A DNA stretch of 6,560 bases, taken from contig CAMPJU010000076.1 in the NCBI GenBank assembly GCA_946886995.1, positions 1-6,560 on the forward strand, written 5' to 3'. The stretch is from an uncultured Lysobacteraceae bacterium (lineage in GTDB: Bacteria; Pseudomonadota; Gammaproteobacteria; Xanthomonadales; Xanthomonadaceae). Shown piece by piece: positions 1 to 5,517 of the stretch; positions within the stretch are counted from its first letter, which is position 1; each line of letters starts with the position of its first letter. The position numbers and the translations under genes are program-made. Below the pieces are notes generated by a model that saw only the letters and a program-made list of their open reading frames with translations, was not told the origin of the DNA and made no database searches.

Positions 1-464
1 GGCACGTTGGTGAAGATCGCCTCGTTGGCCTCGCTGTGGTGCTCCGGCGCGCGGATGCCGCCGCCCCACGGCACGCGCAGCACCATCGGGCAGTGCAGGC
101 GGCCGCGGGTGCGGTAGCGCATGCGCGCGGCGTGGCAGACCAGGAAGTCGACCATCGGGTACATGAAGCCGTCGAACTGGGCCTCGGCCACGGGCTTCAT
201 GCCCTGGCTGGCCATGCCGACCGTCAGCCCGGCGATCGTGGTCTCGTCCAGCGGCGTGTCGATCACGCGCGAGGAGCCGAACTGCGCGTGCAGGCCGGCG
301 GTGGCGCGGAACACGCCGCCGTTGACGCCCACGTCCTCGCCGAGTACGACGACCGCGTCGTCCGCGCGCATCTCGTAGGCGAGCGCCTGGGTGATCGCCT
401 CGATGAGGGTGATGGCCTGCGGCGCGGCCTGTCCGGCGGCCGGCTTCTTCTTCGCGGCGCTCAT
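1..464 (-). CDS. 2-oxoacid dehydrogenase E1 component, beta subunit (partial, C-terminus beyond left edge)
   Basis: Beta subunit of a heterotetrameric thiamine-diphosphate (ThDP) 2-oxoacid dehydrogenase E1, which acts in the cytoplasm with E1 alpha to decarboxylate a 2-oxoacid and acylate the lipoyl group of E2. The 154 visible residues are the N-terminal half; the family is usually 320-350 residues. Visible motifs: LGEDVG (41-46), the DTPLDE segment (69-74) whose Glu74 matches the family's ThDP-activating glutamate, a GMASQGMKPVAEAQ stretch (83-96), and His143 in EHHS, matching the conserved active-site His-Ser. The N-terminus carries a short Lys/Ala/Pro-rich tail. The ATG overlaps the E1 alpha stop as ATGA, and a GGAGGG ribosome binding site (476-471) sits 6 bases upstream inside the alpha gene, so the two are probably translationally coupled. 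Family assignment is firm. Substrate (pyruvate or branched-chain oxoacid; pdhB or bkdA2 naming) cannot be decided here. An E2 gene is expected beyond the left edge. Confidence 0.93.
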   Translation of the reverse strand, partial: MSAAKKKPAAGQAAPQAITLIEAITQALAYEMRADDAVVVLGEDVGVNGGVFRATAGLHAQFGSSRVIDTPLDETTIAGLTVGMASQGMKPVAEAQFDGFMYPMVDFLVCHAARMRYRTRGRLHCPMVLRVPWGGGIRAPEHHSEANEAIFTNV

Positions 465-1534
465 GCCCGGCCCTCCAGCGCCAGTGCTTCGGCGCGCTGC
501 TTCAGCAGGTCGGCCGGCGGATCGGCGTACAGGTGGTCGAACATCGCCTCGACCGGTTGCACCGGCGTCTCGAGGTAGGCGTTGATCTCGATGTCGACCA
601 GCCGCCCGCACTCCTCGACCCAGTCCTTTTCCGTCTTCTCGTCCCACAGCTTCTGGGCGGTGAGGTACTTGCGCAGCCGCAGCATCGGCTCGAGCTCCCA
701 GGCCGCCTTGACCTGCGCCTCGTCGCGGTAGCGTCGCGCGTCGTCCGCCGTGGTGTGGTCGTGCAAGCGGTAGGTCATGAACTCGATCACCGATCCGCCT
801 TCGCCGTTGCGCGCACGCTCCATGGCACGGCGCATGCCCTCGAGCACGGCGATGAGGTCGTTGCCGTCCACCTGCAGGCAGTGCAGGCCACCGGCCAGGC
901 CCTTCTGCGCGAGGGTCTTCGCGCCGGTCTGCGCGCTGCGCGGGACCGAGATCGCCCAGCCGTTGTTGATGATGCATTGCACGAAGGGCAGGGTGAACGC
1001 GCCCGCCGAGTTGATCGCGGCGTACATGTCGGTCTTGGACGAGCCGCCGTCACCGCAGCAGGTCACCGCGACCCGGTCCTCGCCCCGCAGCTTGAACGAC
1101 AGCGCCGCGCCGGCGGCCATCAGGCACTGCGTCGCGATCGGCACGCACCACGGGTAGTCGTGCTTCGGCCCGGAAAAATCGTTGCCGCGTTCGTCGCCGC
1201 CCCAGTACATCAGCACCTCGCGCGGCTTGACCCCGCGCATGAACTGCGCGCCGTACTCGCGGTAGCTCGGCGCGAACACGTCCTCGGGACGCATCGAGGC
1301 ACCGATGCCGACGTGGGTCGCCTCGTGCCCGAGGCTGGCCGCGTAGGTGCCGAGCTTGCCGGTGCGCTGCAGCGCGATCGACTTGGTGTCGAAGGTGCGC
1401 ACGTAGAGCATCTGCTTGAACAGCGGCACCAGGGCCTTGGGGTCGCTGAAGGCCTTCGGCAGCTTGCCGACGGGCTTGCCGTCCGGGCCGAGGCACTGCA
1501 GGTATTCGATCTCGTAGGTCGCGGCGACGGTCAT
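461..1534 (-). CDS. pdhA: 2-oxoacid (pyruvate-type) dehydrogenase E1 component, alpha subunit
   Basis: ThDP-binding alpha subunit of the E1 oxidative decarboxylase; 357 residues, normal for the family. Visible segments: an N-terminal Q-x-LGPDGKPVG lead (13-23), FDTKSIALQRTGKLGTY (48-64), LGHEA (68-72), PSYREYG (89-95), the ThDP/Mg motif GDG (161-163) to NN (190-191), the SVPRSAQT loop (196-203) and HDHTTADDARRYR (258-270). The N-terminal pattern resembles the pyruvate-type E1 alpha subfamily as I recall it, hence the symbol. Branched-chain specificity is not excluded, particularly as many gammaproteobacteria use the unrelated homodimeric AceE for pyruvate. The frame stays open far upstream, but the ATG at 1534 begins the conserved protein and lies 10 bases after a GAGG. 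Anything longer would run antisense through the neighbouring dioxygenase. The gene is first of a pair with E1 beta and is divergent from the dioxygenase. Compared with Bacillus homologues, the ThDP motif has two substitutions (Thr168, Ala172). Confidence 0.95.
   Translation of the reverse strand: MTVAATYEIEYLQCLGPDGKPVGKLPKAFSDPKALVPLFKQMLYVRTFDTKSIALQRTGKLGTYAASLGHEATHVGIGASMRPEDVFAPSYREYGAQFMRGVKPREVLMYWGGDERGNDFSGPKHDYPWCVPIATQCLMAAGAALSFKLRGEDRVAVTCCGDGGSSKTDMYAAINSAGAFTLPFVQCIINNGWAISVPRSAQTGAKTLAQKGLAGGLHCLQVDGNDLIAVLEGMRRAMERARNGEGGSVIEFMTYRLHDHTTADDARRYRDEAQVKAAWELEPMLRLRKYLTAQKLWDEKTEKDWVEECGRLVDIEINAYLETPVQPVEAMFDHLYADPPADLLKQRAEALALEGRA
471..476 (-). promoter_or_regulatory. Ribosome binding site for E1 beta, inside E1 alpha
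   Basis: GGAGGG on the minus strand, 6 bases before the E1 beta ATG at 464. It lies within the last codons of E1 alpha, whose TGA overlaps the ATG. It supports this start and coupled translation that keeps the subunits near 1:1. Confidence 0.75.
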
Positions 1535-1609
1535 CGCGGGCAGGCCTCGGGGGCGTCGATGGGGAACGGGGATGATAGCGAATCGCCGTGTCGCCCCTAG
1601 AATGGACCG
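1535..1609. promoter_or_regulatory. 75-base divergent promoter region between E1 alpha and the dioxygenase
   Basis: This gap must hold the promoters for both the E1 pair (leftward) and the dioxygenase (rightward). On the minus strand TATCAT (1577-1572) matches 5 of 6 positions of the -10 consensus. It would start RNA near 1565, leaving a leader of about 30 bases that includes the GAGG before the E1 alpha ATG. On the plus strand TAGAAT (1598-1603) also matches 5 of 6. Neither has a recognisable TTGACA-like -35 at 16-18 bases, so an activator or weak basal transcription is possible. The two -10 elements are only 20 bases apart, so RNA polymerase could hardly occupy both at once. Inferred from sequence only. 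Confidence 0.5.
1598..1603 (+). promoter_or_regulatory. Putative -10 element (TAGAAT) for the dioxygenase, suggesting a leaderless mRNA
   Basis: TAGAAT differs from TATAAT at one position and ends 6 bases before the A of the ATG at 1610, the distance usually found between a -10 element and the first transcribed base. No convincing Shine-Dalgarno sequence precedes that ATG. Leaderless mRNAs are known in xanthomonads. The start site is inferred, not shown. Confidence 0.45.
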
Positions 1610-2542
1610 ATGACCGGCCCGACGATCCCCGAGACGCCTGACGCCCCGGACGAGCGAGCGCCGGACGAGCGCTCCCTCCGGCCACTGGAGACGGGCATCG
1701 AGACCGACCTCGAGGGCCGGATGACCTATGGCGGCTACCTGAAGCTGGACCGGTTGCTTTCGGCCCAGGCCCCGGTCAGCCAGCCCCCGCACCACGACGA
1801 ACTGCTGTTCATCCTCCAGCACCAGGTGTCGGAGCTCTGGATGAAGCTGCTGGTGCACGAACTGCGCGCCGCGCTCGTCCACCTGCGCGCGGACGACCTC
1901 GGCCCCACCCAGAAGATCTTCTCCCGCTGCAAGGCGGTGCTGCGCCAGCTGACCGAGATGTGGACGGTGCTGGAGACGCTGACGCCGTCGGAGTACATGC
2001 AGTTCCGGGAGATCCTGGGGCCGTCGTCCGGATTCCAGTCCGCGCAGTACCGCACCATCGAGTTCCTGCTCGGCAACAAGAACGCGGCGATGCTGGACGT
2101 GTTCGCGCACAACCCGGGCGAGCAGGCCATGCTGCGCGAGGCGCTGGAGTCGCCGTCGCTGTACGACGAGGTGTTGCGGTACCTGGCGCGCCGCGGCCAT
2201 GCGGTGCCGGCGGCGCACCTCGAGCGCGACTGGTCGCACCCGCACGTGTCCGACCCGGGGCTGCTCCCGGTCTTCGAGCGCATCTACGAGGACACGGGCG
2301 CCTTCTGGGCCGAGTACCACCTGTGCGAGGACCTGGTGGACCTGGAGAGCCAGTTCCAGCTGTGGCGCTTCCGCCACATGCGCACGGTGATGCGGATCAT
2401 CGGGTTCCGGAAGGGGACCGGCGGCTCGTCGGGGGTCGGATTCCTGAAGCGCGCGCTGGACCTGACGTTCTTCCCGGAGCTGTTCGAGGTGCGCACGGTG
2501 ATCGGGCCGGGCACGTCCGCGGAGGCGATGCCACCGAGATGA
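1610..2542 (+). CDS. kynA: Tryptophan 2,3-dioxygenase
   Basis: Cytoplasmic heme enzyme that opens the indole ring of L-tryptophan with O2 to give N-formylkynurenine, the first step of the kynurenine pathway; normally a homotetramer. The 310 residues align, as I recall the Xanthomonas campestris enzyme, with a constant offset of 16. The active-site residues are all present: Tyr40, Tyr43, Phe67, the distal His71, Tyr129, Arg133 (binds the substrate carboxylate), Ser140, the proximal heme ligand His256 and Thr270 in the [10 protein letters not shown] loop. The N-terminus is about 16 residues longer than that homologue and contains APDER twice in tandem (12-21). The ATG at 1610 is the only plausible start, since the next Met (38) would remove the conserved [10 protein letters not shown] region. 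There is no clear ribosome binding site. No kynureninase or formamidase gene lies in the window, so later steps must be encoded elsewhere. The gene appears to be transcribed on its own. Confidence 0.97.
   Translation: MTGPTIPETPDAPDERAPDERSLRPLETGIETDLEGRMTYGGYLKLDRLLSAQAPVSQPPHHDELLFILQHQVSELWMKLLVHELRAALVHLRADDLGPTQKIFSRCKAVLRQLTEMWTVLETLTPSEYMQFREILGPSSGFQSAQYRTIEFLLGNKNAAMLDVFAHNPGEQAMLREALESPSLYDEVLRYLARRGHAVPAAHLERDWSHPHVSDPGLLPVFERIYEDTGAFWAEYHLCEDLVDLESQFQLWRFRHMRTVMRIIGFRKGTGGSSGVGFLKRALDLTFFPELFEVRTVIGPGTSAEAMPPR
1643..1672 (+). repeat. Tandem 15-base repeat coding [10 protein letters not shown]
   Basis: Two adjacent 15-base units (1643-1657 and 1658-1672) identical at 13 of 15 positions; both differences are synonymous third-codon bases. 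They encode residues 12-21 of the dioxygenase, in the extension that precedes the conserved domain, and look like a small in-frame duplication. Confidence 0.7.
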
Positions 2543-2548
2543 ATGCGG

Positions 2549-2569
2549 GTCTGCTGCATCGCAGCAGGC
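2549..2569 (+). other. Hairpin just after the dioxygenase gene
   Basis: CTGCTGC and GCAGCAG (2551-2557 and 2561-2567) are perfect inverted arms around ATC, extendable to nine pairs with one G-U. It starts 7 bases after the dioxygenase stop. No T-run follows, so it is a poor intrinsic terminator; it might stabilise the mRNA 3' end or assist Rho-dependent ending. A competing stem, GCAGC with GCTGC (2561-2565 and 2571-2575), shares its right arm. Confidence 0.35.
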
Positions 2570-2610
2570 GGCTGCCGTGCTTTCACGACCCAACGCGACG
2601 GGTTAGGGTA

Positions 2611-2648
2611 AATGTTCCACGGCCGCCGGCAGGCGGCCTGTCAACATT
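2611..2648 (+). other. Nested inverted repeat upstream of the transporter start
   Basis: An inner perfect hairpin, GGCCGCC-GGCA-GGCGGCC (2621-2638), is framed symmetrically by AATGTT (2611-2616) and AACATT (2643-2648), with four unpaired bases on each side between the tiers. The structure ends 2 bases before the transporter's GGGGGAG ribosome binding site. It could be an operator in DNA or a leader RNA structure affecting translation initiation; the sequence does not decide which. Confidence 0.5.
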
Positions 2649-2650
2649 CC

Positions 2651-2657
2651 GGGGGAG
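2651..2657 (+). promoter_or_regulatory. Ribosome binding site fixing the GTG start of the transporter
   Basis: GGGGGAG ends 8 bases before the GTG at 2666. The in-frame ATG at 2612 has no such site and would add 18 poorly structured residues encoded by the inverted repeat, so the GTG is preferred. Confidence 0.75.
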
Positions 2658-2665
2658 CAAGACCT

Positions 2666-4288
2666 GTGGCCCAAACTCCAGTCAATGCCGAAGGAAAGAC
2701 CTTCCTGGGTCATCCGCGCGGCCTGTTCGTGCTGTTCTTCGCCGAGATGTGGGAGCGCTTCTCGTACTACGGGATGCGCGCGATCCTCATCTTCTACCTC
2801 CTGCAGCACTGGCTGTTCTCGGAGGAAAAGGCGTACATCATCTATGGCGCGTACACGGCGCTGGTCTACATCACCCCGGTGATCGGCGGCTGGCTCGCCG
2901 ACAAGTGGCTCGGGCAACGCAAGGCCGTGCAGTACGGCGCGATCCTGCTGGTGATCGGCCACGGCCTGATGGCCTTCGAGGGGCCCGCGCCGGCCGGCGC
3001 GGGGGCGGAGGTCGCCGCGGCCATGCAGTCGTCGACGTTCATCAACGTCTTCTGGCTCGCACTGGCGTTCATCATCATGGGCGTCGGCTTCCTGAAGGCC
3101 AACATCTCGGTGATCGTCGGCCAGCTGTACCGCCAGGGCGACGCGCGCCGCGACCCGGCGTTCACCATCTTCTACATGGGCATCAACCTGGGCGCGGCGC
3201 TGGGTTCGCTGCTGGTGGCATACCTCGGCCAGACCTACGGCTGGGCGTGGGGCTTCGGCGCGGCAGGCGTCGGCATGCTGCTGGGCCTGATCGTGTTCGT
3301 GCTCGGGCGGCCGTCGCTGCTGGGCAAGGGCGAACCGCCGGATGCGGCCGTGCTGCGCGAGCCGGTGATGGGCATTTCGCGCGAGTGGATGATCTACCTG
3401 TCGGGCCTGGTCGGCGTGGCGGTGGTCTGGATGCTCATCCAGTACCAGGGCGTCGTCGGTGGCCTGCTCGCGGCGTGTGGTGCCGTCGTCGTTGCGTGGC
3501 TGCTCTATTCGGCGGTCTTCAAGCTGGACCGCATCGACCGCGACCGGATCCTCGCCGCGCTGTTCCTGATCGCGCTGCAGCCGCTGTTCTGGGCGCTGTT
3601 CGAGCAGGCGGGCTCGTCGCTCAACGTGTACACCGACGAGCAGGTGAACCGGACCTTCCTCGGCTGGGACGTCCCGGCCGGCATGTTCCAGTCGCTCAAC
3701 GCGATCTACATCGTGCTGCTGGGCCCGTTGTTCGCATGGCTGTGGCTTGCCCTGGCCAGGCGCGGCTGGGAGCCGTCGACGCCGGCCAAGTTCGGCCTGG
3801 GCCTGATGCAGCTGGGCGCCGGGTTCCTGGTGCTGGTCGCCGGTGCCGCCGCGGCAGGTGCCGGGCTCACCCCGGTGGTCTTCATCTTCCTGATCTACCT
3901 GCTGCACACGATGGGCGAGCTGTGCCTGTCGCCGGTCGGCCTGTCGGCGATGACCAAGCTGGCGCCGGCGCGCATGCTCAGCCTGATGATGGGCACCTGG
4001 TTCCTGGCCAGTGCCGGTGGCAACTACATCGGCGGCATGATCGCCCAGGCCACGGGCGGGCACGGTGCGGACGCGGCCCCGGGGGCCGACCAGGTGATGG
4101 ATGTCTACCACCAGATCGGCTGGATCGCGATCGCGGTCGGCGTCGGCGTCATCGTGGTGTCGCCGCTGGTCAAGCGCCTGATGCACGAGGATGTCGACAA
4201 CGAGCACCACGACCGCGTGCTGGCCGGCCAGGGCGAGATCGGCGAGCCGGCCGCGGCGGGCACGCGCACGGACCGCGAGCGTCGCTGA
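2666..4288 (+). CDS. POT/PTR2-family proton-coupled di-/tripeptide transporter (MFS)
   Basis: Inner-membrane symporter that takes up di- and tripeptides with protons. The 540 residues read from GTG suit the bacterial POT family. Hydrophobic segments fit 12 core helices plus the two extra bacterial helices between the halves (about 241-285). Hallmarks: the helix-1 motif ExxERFSYYG (Glu27, Glu30, Arg31), which couples protons to transport; GGWLADKWLG (74-83), start of PTR2 signature 1; Lys144 on helix 4; FYMGINLGAAL (169-179), signature 2; FWALFEQAGSSL (308-319) on helix 7; and GELCLSPVGLSAMTKLAP (417-434) around helix 10 with Glu418. A polar tail of about 35 residues follows the last helix. 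The gene lies 123 bases after the dioxygenase, behind a structured leader, and ends at a strong terminator, so it is probably a single transcription unit. Substrate range is inferred from the family; some POT members carry other compounds. A longer ATG start at 2612 is less likely. Confidence 0.94.
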   Translation: MAQTPVNAEGKTFLGHPRGLFVLFFAEMWERFSYYGMRAILIFYLLQHWLFSEEKAYIIYGAYTALVYITPVIGGWLADKWLGQRKAVQYGAILLVIGHGLMAFEGPAPAGAGAEVAAAMQSSTFINVFWLALAFIIMGVGFLKANISVIVGQLYRQGDARRDPAFTIFYMGINLGAALGSLLVAYLGQTYGWAWGFGAAGVGMLLGLIVFVLGRPSLLGKGEPPDAAVLREPVMGISREWMIYLSGLVGVAVVWMLIQYQGVVGGLLAACGAVVVAWLLYSAVFKLDRIDRDRILAALFLIALQPLFWALFEQAGSSLNVYTDEQVNRTFLGWDVPAGMFQSLNAIYIVLLGPLFAWLWLALARRGWEPSTPAKFGLGLMQLGAGFLVLVAGAAAAGAGLTPVVFIFLIYLLHTMGELCLSPVGLSAMTKLAPARMLSLMMGTWFLASAGGNYIGGMIAQATGGHGADAAPGADQVMDVYHQIGWIAIAVGVGVIVVSPLVKRLMHEDVDNEHHDRVLAGQGEIGEPAAAGTRTDRERR

Positions 4289-4314
4289 CGCTGCTGCAGT
4301 TGCTGCGTGGCATG

Positions 4315-4346
4315 GAACGGCGGCCCTGGGCCGCCGTTCTCTTTCC
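4315..4346 (+). terminator. Rho-independent terminator after the transporter
   Basis: The arms GAACGGCGGCC (4315-4325) and GGCCGCCGTTC (4329-4339) are perfectly complementary around CTG, giving up to eleven pairs, followed by TCTTTCC. It begins 26 bases after the transporter stop and separates that unit from hppD. The T-tract is short but the stem is very stable. The opposite strand lacks a T-tract, so it should work only rightward. Confidence 0.85.
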
Positions 4347-4349
4347 GGG

Positions 4350-4389
4350 CCCCGGGGAGCCCGCGCGCGGGGCGATACAATGACCGGTC
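4350..4389 (+). promoter_or_regulatory. hppD promoter region with palindromes
   Basis: TACAAT (4376-4381) matches the -10 consensus at 5 of 6 positions and would start RNA near 4388, a leader of about 24 bases carrying the ribosome binding site. No -35 consensus is seen. The region is dense in perfect palindromes: CCCCGGGG (4350-4357), the 12-base CCCGCGCGCGGG (4360-4371) in the spacer, and GACCGGTC (4382-4389) right after the -10. The last two flank the -10 and could be operator sites, but palindromes are common by chance in such GC-rich DNA. Confidence 0.5.
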
Positions 4390-4395
4390 CAACGC

Positions 4396-4402
4396 AGGAG
4401 GA
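4396..4402 (+). promoter_or_regulatory. Ribosome binding site of hppD
   Basis: AGGAGGA, a near-perfect anti-16S match, lies about 10 bases before the ATG at 4412, separated by a run of C. It decides this start over the in-frame ATG at 4307, which precedes the terminator and promoter. Confidence 0.85.
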
Positions 4403-4411
4403 ATCCCCCCC

Positions 4412-5506
4412 ATGAGCGCGCAGCCCACTGCCCCCAACCTCGGCATGCAGGTCACCACGTTCGAGAACCCGATGGGGATCAACGGGTTCGAGTTCGTCGA
4501 GTTCGCCGCGCCGCCGGGCCAGGGCCCGCGGATGCGCGAATACCTGGAACGGCTGGGCTTCACCGCCATCGCACGCCACCGCGACCGTGACATCACCCTG
4601 TTCCGGCAGGGCACGATCAACTTCCTGCTCAACGAGGCGCCTGATTCCTTCGCGTCGGGCTTCGCCGCGCAGCACGGGCCGTCGGCTTGCGGCTTCGCCA
4701 TCCGGTTCCGCGAGCCGGTCGAGAAGGTCCTGTCCCATGTCCTGGGCAACGGCGGCGCGAAAGCCGACGACAAGCCAGAGACCGGGGCGATCGACGCGCC
4801 GGCCATCAAGGGCATCGGCGACTGCATGCTGTACCTCGTCGACGACGGCAACCCGGACGTGTATGCGGACTACGCGCCGCTGCCGGGCGTCGACCAGCAC
4901 CCGAAGGGGTTCGGCCTGACGTTCATCGACCACCTGACCCACAACGTGTTCCAGGGGAACATGCAGCAGTGGTCGGACTACTACGAGCGGCTGTTCAACT
5001 TCCGCGAGATCCGCTACTTCGACATCAAGGGTGCCAAGACCGGGCTGCTGTCCAAGGCGATGACCGCGCCGGACGGCATCGTACGCATCCCGCTCAACGA
5101 ATCGTCCGACGAGAAGTCGCAGATCAACGAATACCTGCGCGAGTACAAGGGCGAGGGCATCCAGCACATCGCGCTGTTCACCGATGACATCTACGCGTCC
5201 ATCGAGAAGATGCGCGAGGCCGGCGTCGAGTTCCTCGATACGCCGGACAGCTACTTCGAGGTGATCGACCAGCGCGTGCCGAACCACGGCGAAGACGTGC
5301 CGCGCCTGGCGCGCAACAAGATCCTGATCGACGCGGACCTGGAAACGAAGTCGCGCAAGCTGCTGCAGATCTTCACCCAGAACGCGTTCGGCCCGATCTT
5401 CTTCGAGATCATCCAGCGCAAGGGCAACGAGGGCTTCGGCGAGGGCAATTTCCAGGCGCTGTTCGAGTCGATCGAGCGCGACCAGATGAAGCGCGGCGTG
5501 CTCTGA
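4412..5506 (+). CDS. hppD: 4-hydroxyphenylpyruvate dioxygenase
   Basis: Non-heme Fe(II) enzyme that converts 4-hydroxyphenylpyruvate, the transamination product of tyrosine, to homogentisate, with decarboxylation, hydroxylation and side-chain migration; cytoplasmic. The 364 residues form two vicinal-oxygen-chelate domains, roughly 22-155 and 168-355. The 2-His-1-Glu iron ligands are visible: His174 in IDHLTHNV, His252 in GIQHIAL and Glu332 in [12 protein letters not shown], matching His161, His240 and Glu322 of the Pseudomonas fluorescens enzyme. Other family landmarks are [15 protein letters not shown] (18-32), [19 protein letters not shown] (194-212) and the C-terminal [18 protein letters not shown] (341-358). 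The start is set by a strong ribosome binding site. It has its own promoter after the transporter's terminator and is followed 11 bases later by hmgA, the next enzyme of the pathway, so the two form an operon. Nothing is missing or altered. Confidence 0.98.
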   Translation: MSAQPTAPNLGMQVTTFENPMGINGFEFVEFAAPPGQGPRMREYLERLGFTAIARHRDRDITLFRQGTINFLLNEAPDSFASGFAAQHGPSACGFAIRFREPVEKVLSHVLGNGGAKADDKPETGAIDAPAIKGIGDCMLYLVDDGNPDVYADYAPLPGVDQHPKGFGLTFIDHLTHNVFQGNMQQWSDYYERLFNFREIRYFDIKGAKTGLLSKAMTAPDGIVRIPLNESSDEKSQINEYLREYKGEGIQHIALFTDDIYASIEKMREAGVEFLDTPDSYFEVIDQRVPNHGEDVPRLARNKILIDADLETKSRKLLQIFTQNAFGPIFFEIIQRKGNEGFGEGNFQALFESIERDQMKRGVL

Positions 5507-5510
5507 GGGG
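5505..5510 (+). promoter_or_regulatory. Ribosome binding site of hmgA, overlapping the hppD stop
   Basis: GAGGGG starts inside the hppD TGA codon and ends 7 bases before the hmgA ATG at 5518. Ribosomes finishing hppD would uncover or pass directly to it, which favours coupled expression. Confidence 0.7.
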
Positions 5511-5517
5511 TCATCGC

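Noticed and set aside
533..1600. Plus-strand open frame (355 codons) opposite E1 alpha
   Set aside because: It is antisense to a well-supported gene, rich in His, Arg, Leu and Val, with no recognisable motif and no ribosome binding site.
1535..2593. N-terminal extension of E1 alpha by 353 codons upstream of 1534
   Set aside because: The extension is antisense to the dioxygenase and has a shadow-frame composition. The conserved E1 alpha protein begins at the ATG at 1534, giving the normal family length.
2581..2609. Possible transporter promoter, TTTCAC and TAGGGT with a 17-base spacer
   Set aside because: The spacing is right but both hexamers match the consensus poorly (about 2 and 3 of 6), so I cannot support it as a feature. 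A promoter must exist nearby unless the dioxygenase transcript reads through.
1960..4383. Long plus-strand open frame (807 codons) across the dioxygenase and the transporter
   Set aside because: It is out of frame with both real genes, runs through the intergenic inverted repeats and the terminator, and has Arg/Gly/Ala-rich low-complexity composition with no family motif.
4307..4411. In-frame ATG at 4307 as an upstream start for hppD
   Set aside because: It lies before the transporter terminator and the hppD -10 element, has no ribosome binding site, and would add 35 residues foreign to the family. The ATG at 4412 follows AGGAGGA.
2603..5287. Very long open frame (894 codons) on the minus strand opposite the transporter and hppD
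   Set aside because: It lies antisense to two genes with clear family motifs and crosses the gap between them. Its composition, rich in Arg, His, Gln and Asp, is what GC-rich coding DNA gives when read in the wrong frame.
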